Assembly (NCBI GenBank): GCA_945957375.1
Contig: CAMFKX010000007.1
Location: forward strand, 1 to 50,757
Direction: 5' to 3'
DNA length: 50,757 nt
DNA from: an uncultured Roseiarcus sp.
Lineage (GTDB): Bacteria; Pseudomonadota; Alphaproteobacteria; Rhizobiales; Beijerinckiaceae
The number at the start of each line of letters is the position of its first letter. Positions within the stretch are counted from its first letter, which is position 1. Of the stretch, positions 19,871 through 27,486 are shown piece by piece. A program made the position numbers and the translations under genes. Below the pieces are notes generated by a model. That model had not been told where the DNA came from, ran no database searches, and saw only the letters and a list, made by a program, of their open reading frames with translations.

Positions 19871-20914
19871 ATGACACCCAAATTGAGCGTTATCATCCCC
19901 GTCCGAAACGGCATCAAGTTCGTCGGCCAAGCGATCGCCAGCGCGCAGGCCGTTCCGATTGCGCCGCTGGAGATCCTCGTCGTTGACGACGGGTCGACGG
20001 ACGGCACCACGGAGCTGCTGCTCGGGCTTGCGACCGAGGACGATCGGATCGTCGTGATTCGGCGGGACAGTGACCACGGCGCGTCCGCCGCGCGCAACGA
20101 GGGCATCGCCAGGGCGCGCGCCGACATCATCTGCTTCCTCGACGCGGACGATCTGCTCTACCCCGAACCCGTCGCTCGCCGGGTGGAATGGCTCCAAGCC
20201 CATCCCGACATCGTCCTGTGCTTCTCGAAATACCAGACCATGCTGCCGGACGGGTCGATCGAGCCGACTTTCGCGAGCTATTGCCCGCGATTCCAGAAAT
20301 TCATCGGCAGCCGCGAGGGCATCGTCGAGCTGGGCGACGGGGCCTTCGGCCTGCTCTACAGCGAGAATCCGATCTGCACGACCGGGACGATGGCGCGGCG
20401 CGACGCACTTGTCGCGCTGGACGGCTTTTCCCGGGACTTGCGCCAGGCCGAGGACTGGGATCTCTGGATTCGCCTGGCGCGCCGCGGCGCCGTCGCCTAT
20501 TCGACCAGCATCGAGGCGCAGCATAGCGCGCGCCCCGATTCCCTGAGCACGAACGTCGAAGACCGCACCCGCCACATCGCCGAAGTCGCGCGCAGGCATC
20601 GCGGTTTCGCTCTGCGCCACTATCCGCGGGCGGCGTTTGCGGCGCTATCGCTGGTCGAGATCGCCCGGGGAGAGCAGCACCGCCAGGCACACCGCAATGT
20701 GGCGGCGTGCGGCCACTATCTCGCCGGGTTTCTGCTCAGTCCGAATACGCGCTACGGGTTGGAGTTTGCGCGTTCGGCGGCGGTCGTCCTCGGCCTGCGC
20801 TCGGGGCGCATCGCAAGCTTCGAGGAACGGGCGCGCATTATCGCCGAGCGTCAGTCGGAAAGCGCGGCGCAGCGTTCAACCGATCGGAACGAAGGACCAG
20901 GGCGGGTCGCTTGA
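19871..20914 (+). CDS. Glycosyltransferase family 2
   Basis: 'LSVIIPVRNGIKFVGQAIASAQ...EILVVDDGSTDGT...AARNEGIARARADIICFLDADDLLYPE'. Confidence 0.94.
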   Translation: MTPKLSVIIPVRNGIKFVGQAIASAQAVPIAPLEILVVDDGSTDGTTELLLGLATEDDRIVVIRRDSDHGASAARNEGIARARADIICFLDADDLLYPEPVARRVEWLQAHPDIVLCFSKYQTMLPDGSIEPTFASYCPRFQKFIGSREGIVELGDGAFGLLYSENPICTTGTMARRDALVALDGFSRDLRQAEDWDLWIRLARRGAVAYSTSIEAQHSARPDSLSTNVEDRTRHIAEVARRHRGFALRHYPRAAFAALSLVEIARGEQHRQAHRNVAACGHYLAGFLLSPNTRYGLEFARSAAVVLGLRSGRIASFEERARIIAERQSESAAQRSTDRNEGPGRVA

Positions 20915-20959
20915 ACTTCGCACAAGCGTCTTTGCGGAGCGGAATTTGGGGGGTCCTTC

Positions 20960-22036
20960 ATGGCGCTCGGTCTCAATGTTTCCGCGCTCTACCGTCGCGC
21001 GCACGAATCGGCGAACTATCGCCTGCGGACCTTCGGCGGCGGTCGTTTCCGCTCGGCGTGCCGCCCAGTGTCGATCGCCATCCTGCTGACGGAGCGGTGC
21101 AATTCCCGCTGCGTGCACTGCGACATCTGGCGGAACAAGGGCAAGGAGGATCTTCTCGACCTTGCGCAGTGGAAGACCTGTCTGTCGGATCTGGCGCATT
21201 GGCTCGGTCCGGTGCAGGTGACCTTGACCGGCGGCGAGGCGCTACTCCAGCGTTTTGCGCCGGAACTCGTCGCCCACGGGGTTCAGCAGGATCTGGCGAT
21301 CGAGCTGCTGACGCATGGATACTGGTCCGACCATTCCCGTCTTCGGCAGGCCGCGCTCGCCGACCCGTGGCGGATCACCCTGTCGCTCGACGCGATCGGG
21401 GACACCCACAACGCGGTCCGCGGGCGACGCAAGTTCTGGGAGCGGACGCACGCGTCGATGCAGATGCTGACGGCGTTGAGGGCCGAACGCGGTCTCAGCT
21501 ACATGCTCCGCCTGAAGACCGTGATCATGAGGCAGAACGTCGCCGAGGTGGCGAACGTCGCCCACTACGCCAAGGAAAGCGGCGTGGAGGTGTTTTACCA
21601 GCCCATCGACCGCAACTACAACAGCGCCGAGGACCCTCTGTGGTTCGAAACCGCGCCGACCTGGCCCAGGGATCAGAAGGCCCTGGAAGCTTCCGTGCGT
21701 ACGCTGATAAGGCTCAAGAAGGAGGGCTTTCCGATCGCCAACAGCGTCGCGCAGCTCGAGGCGATGATCCCCTATTTCCTCGATCCTTCCGCGCTGGGAG
21801 CCGCCGCCTCAAGTCAGGCCCTCCACGAGACGGAGAGACAGTGCTCGGGCCTGACGACGCTGCAGATCCATCCCAACGGCGATGTGCGAATTTGCGCCTC
21901 GCGTCCTTCGATCGGAAGCCTCAAGGAGGAACGCGTGCGCGACCTCTGGCGGAGTCGCCCACGTTTCTGGGAAGGCGAGCAGTGCTGCCACATCACGGGC
22001 GGAGGCGAGGAGAGCGCTTCGACATTGATCGACTGA
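20960..22036 (+). CDS. Radical SAM protein with SPASM-like C-terminus
   Basis: CNSRCVHC (CxxxCxxC), 'LTGGEALL', C-terminal Cys-rich 'QCSGLTTLQIHPNGDVRICASRPSIGSL'. Confidence 0.9.
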   Translation: MALGLNVSALYRRAHESANYRLRTFGGGRFRSACRPVSIAILLTERCNSRCVHCDIWRNKGKEDLLDLAQWKTCLSDLAHWLGPVQVTLTGGEALLQRFAPELVAHGVQQDLAIELLTHGYWSDHSRLRQAALADPWRITLSLDAIGDTHNAVRGRRKFWERTHASMQMLTALRAERGLSYMLRLKTVIMRQNVAEVANVAHYAKESGVEVFYQPIDRNYNSAEDPLWFETAPTWPRDQKALEASVRTLIRLKKEGFPIANSVAQLEAMIPYFLDPSALGAAASSQALHETERQCSGLTTLQIHPNGDVRICASRPSIGSLKEERVRDLWRSRPRFWEGEQCCHITGGGEESASTLID

Positions 22037-22367
22037 CGCCGATCGCTGGCGTTTCAAAGCCGGATCCGCAACAACGCCGGGCGACCCGATCCGACGTCGC
22101 CCTGGGCTCCGAGACGACCAACGTGGAGATCTTCTCCGCTTTTCTTGATCAGGCTTTCCTCCCGCGCCGCGGTTCGCGCTTGCGGCGCGCCCAGACCGCT
22201 GCGAAATCAGGACGGCTCCGCCGCGAATCTCGGAGTAGAACCCTAAGGCTCCAGGCGAAGCCGAGGATCGAAAGTCCTGGCCGCGCAGGCTTCAGGCCGG
22301 GGCGCGCATTTTTTGCAAAACGCGCTCGCATTTCGCGACGGTCGCCGGCGCCGGGCGGAGCCGGTCC

Positions 22368-23792
22368 ATGAGCCGCGCGTCCCCCGGGGTCCTTGAGACC
22401 GTCATCAGCGCCGCCTGGCGACGGCGGCACCTGATCATCATTCCGATGCTCGCGATGCCGCCCCTCGGCGTCCTCGCCGGAAGTCGCGCGCCGGAGGTCT
22501 ATGAAGCCCGCATGACGATCTTGGTTCAGGATCCCGGCCGGCTCAATCCGATCCTGCACGACTTGACGATCGGACCGAATCTCGCGGGTCGGATGCTGGC
22601 GCTGCGTACGCTGCTGACCAGCCGGTACGTCATGGTCGACGTTCTGCGGGATCTGGGCCAAGTCGGGCCGACGACCGATCCGCGCGTGACCAACGCTCGG
22701 GCCGGTTACCTCGGGCAGGCGCTGTCGGTGACGATGATCGGGCCGGAGATGATCGAGTTGACCATTCGCGGCAGTCGGCCGACCGGGCTGGCCACGGCGC
22801 TCAACGCCGTCGCGTCGCGCTTCGTCGAACGGATCCTCGAGCCGGCTCGCGGCTCCGTCGAGGGCAGCGTGACCTTTCTGCGCCGTCAGATCGACGCGAG
22901 CGAGCGAGAGCTTGACGAGGCCGAGCGGCAGTACGCCGAGTTCAAGGGTCGCAATTCGGACAAGCTGACCCTCCGCCAGGCCAATCTGGATCAACTGGCG
23001 AAGATGCGTCTGGGCCTCGAAGAGACGCAGTTGCAGCTTGCGGCAGCGGACGCGGCCTACGCTGATCTGGAGAAGCGCGTCGCAACGCTGAACCCCGTCG
23101 TCGGTCGGCTGGAGGACGCAATCGTCCAGGCTTCCGGCGAACTGGCGAGCTTGCGCGCGCGGTATACCGACGAACATTCCGAAGTCCAGGCGGCTTTGAG
23201 CAAGCTGAAGCGGCTCGAGGAAGAGCGCGTGGCTGCGCTCGGCGGCCCCGACGGCGCCGACATGGCGCGGTTGTGGAATCAGGCCGCGGGGATGACGAAG
23301 AGCGGGGAGAAGGCTGACACGCCGCTGCTTCTCCAGCAGATGCGGCGGCTTCAGGACGCGGAAGGCCAGCGCGCCGGGCTGCGGGCGAGAGCCGCACAGT
23401 TCGCCGAAGCGGTCGATCGATTGAACAAAGAATCCATAGAGTTCGCGCCGATCGAGCGGCAGGACGACGATCTGCAGCGCGCCGTCGCCGCCGCCCGGGA
23501 ACGGCATGACTCGCTCGCCAAGCGCTACGAATTGGCGCGTCTGACCGGATCGCTGGGACGCTACGGGGAGCAGCAGCAGGTCAAGATCATCAGCGCGCCG
23601 GAGGATCCGACTTCGCCGATCACGCCGCCGCCGTCTCTGTTCGTGATCGGCTCGCTGATCGCCAGCCTCGCCCTGGGCGCGGGTCTGGCGACGGTGTTCG
23701 AGACGCTCGACGGAAAGCTGCGGAGCGAGAGCGAATTCGAGGAGGCCGCCGGAGTGCCGGTTCTGGCCTATATTCCGAGAATCGAGCCATGA
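22368..23792 (+). CDS. Second Wzz/GumC-type chain-length determinant, paralogue of 3854-5296
   Basis: 'YEARMTILVQDPGRLNPILHDLTIGPNL', 'SLAKRYELARLTGSLGRYGEQQQVKIISAPEDPTSPITPP'. Confidence 0.9.
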   Translation: MSRASPGVLETVISAAWRRRHLIIIPMLAMPPLGVLAGSRAPEVYEARMTILVQDPGRLNPILHDLTIGPNLAGRMLALRTLLTSRYVMVDVLRDLGQVGPTTDPRVTNARAGYLGQALSVTMIGPEMIELTIRGSRPTGLATALNAVASRFVERILEPARGSVEGSVTFLRRQIDASERELDEAERQYAEFKGRNSDKLTLRQANLDQLAKMRLGLEETQLQLAAADAAYADLEKRVATLNPVVGRLEDAIVQASGELASLRARYTDEHSEVQAALSKLKRLEEERVAALGGPDGADMARLWNQAAGMTKSGEKADTPLLLQQMRRLQDAEGQRAGLRARAAQFAEAVDRLNKESIEFAPIERQDDDLQRAVAAARERHDSLAKRYELARLTGSLGRYGEQQQVKIISAPEDPTSPITPPPSLFVIGSLIASLALGAGLATVFETLDGKLRSESEFEEAAGVPVLAYIPRIEP

Positions 23793-23929
23793 TGGCGAAG
23801 GGGATCGCGCCGGACCGCGACGCAAGCAAGCTTGCGGCGACGGCGATCCGTCCGGCCAACGGCGGGGCGGCGCCGCGCGCGGCGACCGGTTCGCTGGCCT
23901 ACCGGCAAGGGGAGCATGCATCGCCATGA
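23789..23929 (+). CDS. 46-aa small ORF coupled by ATGA overlaps to both neighbours
   Basis: ATG at 23789 overlaps the Wzz stop; stop at 23927-23929 overlaps the next ATG (23926). MMAKGIAPDRDASKLAATAIRPANGGAAPRAATGSLAYRQGEHASP. Confidence 0.55.
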   Translation: MMAKGIAPDRDASKLAATAIRPANGGAAPRAATGSLAYRQGEHASP

Positions 23930-25425
23930 TCGTATTCGAGGCCGAGCGTCCGGCGACCGTAGCGGAAGTCTCGTGGCTGCGCCGCGCTGCGGCCCGGCGA
24001 CTGCAAGACCTTCGCCTGCCGGCGGAAATCGTCGAAGACCTGCAACTCGTGATCAGCGAGATCGGCGCGAACGCCGTTCTGCACGGCCGTCCCGCCGCGA
24101 AAATCCTGCGCGTGCGGATCGACATTCAAGGCATCGGCCTCATCATCATCGTCTCCGATGACGGCGGCCCGTTCGTGGACGCGAGCGAGCGGATGGAAAG
24201 GGCGAGCGACCACTCGGCCGTGCTCGAATCTTCCGGTCGTGGCCTGGCGCTGGTGCGGGCTGCGCTCGACCGGGCGCAATACAGCGGCGGCGCCGAGAAT
24301 CGATTCGTGGGCCTGCGCAGCCTGCGGCGGCGACTGGCGACCGCGCTCGTGGTCGAGGACACCCCGACGCTTCTCGAGGCCTACGCGGAGGCGCTCCACA
24401 ACGACTACCGGGTGATCGGGTGCGCCTCCTTCGCCGAGGCCAAGTCGGCGCTGCGGGAGCAGACCATCGACGTGGTCCTGGCCGACGTCTATCTCGGCGA
24501 AGGTCTCGGGGTCTCCCTGCCCGATGAAATCGCGTCGCTCGACGTCGGCGCCATGCCGGTGGTGCTGATCAGCTCCGACACGTCGGCGGAGACCCGCGAA
24601 GCGGCGCTTCGGCTCGGCGCCGAATTCTACCTCGCCAAGCCGATCCGGCCGCGCGCCCTGCGCGACGCGGTCGCCCTCGCGCTGTCTCGCGCCGCCTTGA
24701 GAGACGCCCGCCTCGCCCGACGTTTCTCGCGCGACGTCGACGGGTTCATCACCGGGCGCATGCCCTCGACGCTCGGGCGATATCGGGCGGAGACCGTATC
24801 GGGAACCCCGGCGGCCGGGGGCGGCGACCTCTTCCTGCACCTGCCGCTCAAGGGCGGCGACCGGATCGTTCTGATCGACGTGATCGGGCACGGCGTCGGA
24901 GCGCGCGCATGGGCCGTCGCCTATGCGGCGATCGTGCGCACCCTGCATCATTGTCTGGGCGACCTGACTGCGGCGGAGTTCTTGACCGAACTCGCGCGCA
25001 TCGCATGGTCGGAGCCTGCGCTGGAGCGCGCGCTGGCGACCGTTCTCGTCGTCGATCTCGACCCGGACGGCGCCTGGGTCGCCTCCGCGGGACATCCGCC
25101 GCCGCTCGTCATCGGCGCCACGATTCGCCGGCCGGCGCTGGTCAACGCGCTGCTCGGCGTGCTTCCGCCGGAACCGCATCAGGCGGAGCGGGTCGAACTC
25201 GCGGCGGGCGAGCGTCTGGTGCTCTTCACCGACGGGCTCGACCCCGCCGGGGTCGCCGCGGGCGACGACCCGCCGCCGTGGTTCATGAAGTCTGTGGCCG
25301 CCGGGGCCAACGAGCCGCTCGACTCCTTCGCCAAAGGCCTCGAGCGCGCAACCGAGATCGCGCTGGGACCGCAGCCGCCCGACGACTGGACGTTCATCAT
25401 CGTGGAGCGGACGGCTGCGCCGTGA
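23926..25425 (+). CDS. SypE-like partner-switch regulator: HATPase (RsbW-like), REC, PP2C/SpoIIE phosphatase
   Basis: 'EDLQLVISEIGANAVLHG...VSDDGGPF...SSGRGLALVRAALD'; 'ALVVEDTPTLLEAY...VVLADVYLGEGL...LISSD'; 'GGGDLFLHLPLKGGDRIVLIDVIGHGVGARAWA...SAGHPPPLVI...LVLFTDGLD'. Confidence 0.9.
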   Translation: MIVFEAERPATVAEVSWLRRAAARRLQDLRLPAEIVEDLQLVISEIGANAVLHGRPAAKILRVRIDIQGIGLIIIVSDDGGPFVDASERMERASDHSAVLESSGRGLALVRAALDRAQYSGGAENRFVGLRSLRRRLATALVVEDTPTLLEAYAEALHNDYRVIGCASFAEAKSALREQTIDVVLADVYLGEGLGVSLPDEIASLDVGAMPVVLISSDTSAETREAALRLGAEFYLAKPIRPRALRDAVALALSRAALRDARLARRFSRDVDGFITGRMPSTLGRYRAETVSGTPAAGGGDLFLHLPLKGGDRIVLIDVIGHGVGARAWAVAYAAIVRTLHHCLGDLTAAEFLTELARIAWSEPALERALATVLVVDLDPDGAWVASAGHPPPLVIGATIRRPALVNALLGVLPPEPHQAERVELAAGERLVLFTDGLDPAGVAAGDDPPPWFMKSVAAGANEPLDSFAKGLERATEIALGPQPPDDWTFIIVERTAAP

Positions 25426-26494
25426 AGCCGGCCGCGCGGTAGGCTTCGAGCGTCCGGTCGACTCCGATCTCGACGCCGAAGTGATCGTGCGCCACCCGCC
25501 AGGCCGCAAGCCGCCACGCATCGCCCCTGGTCTGGCGCTCGCGCGACCAGCGCTCGACGATGGCCGCGATCGCGTCGAGGTCGCCGACGTCGAACAGCCA
25601 GCCGTTCTCGTCTTCCCGGATCACATCGGGCAACGCCCCGACCCGCGACGCGGCGACCGGAACGCCCACCGCCAGCGCCTCGAGCGAAGCCATCGGCAGG
25701 CCCTCGGCCCGAGAGGGCATCAGCAGCAAACCGACCTCCGGCCAGGCGCTCGCCATGTCGGCGACCATGCCGCGAAATTCGACGCGTCCGCCGTAGGTTT
25801 TCTGGAGGTCTTCCCGCATCGCCCCGTCGCCGAACGCGATCCATCGAATGTCGGCCGGACTCGCCATCGCGGCGCGGCAAAACAGGTCGGGGCCCTTTTC
25901 GTGCGAAAGCCGCCCGACGAAGGCGACCGTCGCCGGCAGCCCGCCGGATGGCGGGGCCGAAGGCGTAGCGACGAAGTTGGGGATGAGCCGCGATGCGAAC
26001 GGCAGCCGCTCCGCGATGGCGGCGCTCACGCTGATGCGCGCCGCAAACAGGCTCGTCCGCTCGTCCGCCCACTGGTAGGCGTTGACCGGAAACCGGCCCG
26101 TCTCCCCGGAGTGAAACGTCGAAACCACGGGAACGCCGAGGGCGTGCGCGACGAGGCGGCCGAGAATGCCCGCCTTGTAGCCGTGCGTATGCAGCAGCCC
26201 GATCCGCTCGGCTTTCAGACGGCGATAGAGGCCGACGGCGCCGTCGCGATTGATGTCATAGGGAACGCCGTCGGCGGCAAGCTGGTCGAGCCAGGCGTGA
26301 GGACCGTGATCGGTCAGCAGGAGCACGCGGGCGTCGTAGCCGCGCCGTCGCAGCGCCGTGACCAGGACGGCGACATGGCGCTCGATTCCGCCGATGCCGC
26401 TGGAATCGACCAGGAGTCGGATCGCCGTCCCGGGCGCGGGCGCTTTCGCCGCGCTCGGTCGCGAGGCCGGCAAATCGGAATCGTGCGGGCACAT
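25397..26494 (-). CDS. Glycosyltransferase family 4
   Basis: 'LLVDSSGIGGIERHVAVLVTALRRRGYDARVLLL', 'VAFVGRLSHEKGPDLF', 'LMPSRAEGLPMASLEALAVGVPVAASRVGALPDVI'. Confidence 0.92.
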   Translation of the reverse strand: MCPHDSDLPASRPSAAKAPAPGTAIRLLVDSSGIGGIERHVAVLVTALRRRGYDARVLLLTDHGPHAWLDQLAADGVPYDINRDGAVGLYRRLKAERIGLLHTHGYKAGILGRLVAHALGVPVVSTFHSGETGRFPVNAYQWADERTSLFAARISVSAAIAERLPFASRLIPNFVATPSAPPSGGLPATVAFVGRLSHEKGPDLFCRAAMASPADIRWIAFGDGAMREDLQKTYGGRVEFRGMVADMASAWPEVGLLLMPSRAEGLPMASLEALAVGVPVAASRVGALPDVIREDENGWLFDVGDLDAIAAIVERWSRERQTRGDAWRLAAWRVAHDHFGVEIGVDRTLEAYRAAGFTAQPSAPR

Positions 26495-27479
26495 CGAACA
26501 ACTTCGAGCGCAAGGCGCGGGCGGCGGCCCAGCGCGAGAGTCTTGGGAAGAACCGTCGAAACCGCCGGGCTTCGCGGGCCAACTCCGCGCCGACGGTCGG
26601 CATGTCGCGGCCATTGACGACGACGCCGACGATATTCGCCGGCCCGATCGCCGCCTTGGCGGCGTCGATCGTTTCCTTGGTGGCCTTGCCGCCGAGGCAG
26701 ACCAGGATCACCGCGTCCGCGCTGCGAGCGGCGATCCTGCCCGGAACGGCGTAATCCCGATCCTCGATCGCCGGGCCGCAGTCGATGATGATGGTTTCCC
26801 AGTCCTTGTGCGCCTCGGTCCACAAACCGCGCAGGAATTCGGGCGAGCGAAGCCGGAACGGCTGGTCCTCGCCGTCGGCGAGCTTGAACCATCCGATATG
26901 GTCGAGCGGCGGCGGCGCGTCGTCAGGCCCTTCGCTGGCGTCGACCAGGAGCGTCCGGGAGGGCGCGCGCACGCTGCGTTCGGCGAGCGCGCGCGCGACG
27001 ACCGACGACCCGTCGCCGACCTCGATTCCGATGACGGCGACGACGCGGGCGCCCGCGCCGACCGACGGCTGATAGAACGATTCGACGAACAGCGCGGCCG
27101 GCGGCAGGTGGGCGACGGGGAACCCGACCGCGGTGGTTTCGGCTTCGGCGCGGCGCTTTTTCCCAGATCGGCGGAACCTCTTCAGCGACGACGCAGCGAG
27201 ACCGACGGCGCCTTTGGCGCCGGCTGCCGTCGCATGCAGGGCGCCCTGCGCCAATGGCCGCGCCCGCTTCCCGCGGGACGCGTCGGGCTGGTCGGACGGC
27301 GCAGCGTTCTCGCCGCTCGCAGGCGGCTGCGCGCGGCGGAACATGTTCAGCGACGATCTGGCGAGGTCGAAGGCTCCTTTCGTGGCGTTCGCCGCCACAC
27401 GCAGCGCGTTTCGCGCGAAAGGCGCGCGCTTCGTCTTGGGCGCCGCAGCGTCCGGTTTGTTGGACTGGTCGGATATCAC
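26256..27479 (-). CDS. CpsD/SypD-like ATPase with degenerate P-loop; 3' boundary doubtful
   Basis: 'ARVVAVIGIEVGDGSSVVARALAERSV..RTLLVDAS', 'DWETIIIDCGPAIEDRDYAVPGRIAARSADAVILVCLGGKATKETID'; last ~80 codons overlap the GT gene in a non-conserved-looking frame. Confidence 0.75.
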   Translation of the reverse strand: MISDQSNKPDAAAPKTKRAPFARNALRVAANATKGAFDLARSSLNMFRRAQPPASGENAAPSDQPDASRGKRARPLAQGALHATAAGAKGAVGLAASSLKRFRRSGKKRRAEAETTAVGFPVAHLPPAALFVESFYQPSVGAGARVVAVIGIEVGDGSSVVARALAERSVRAPSRTLLVDASEGPDDAPPPLDHIGWFKLADGEDQPFRLRSPEFLRGLWTEAHKDWETIIIDCGPAIEDRDYAVPGRIAARSADAVILVCLGGKATKETIDAAKAAIGPANIVGVVVNGRDMPTVGAELAREARRFRRFFPRLSRWAAARALRSKLFDVPARFRFAGLATERGESARARDGDPTPGRFQRHRRNRAPCRRPGHGAATARLRRPRAPADRSRSSRLARPACRRRRSL

Positions 27480-27486
27480 AGCCTTC

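Noticed and set aside
22149-24125. 658-aa minus-strand ORF
   Set aside because: Shadow ORF opposite the second Wzz-like and SypE-like genes, no recognisable motifs
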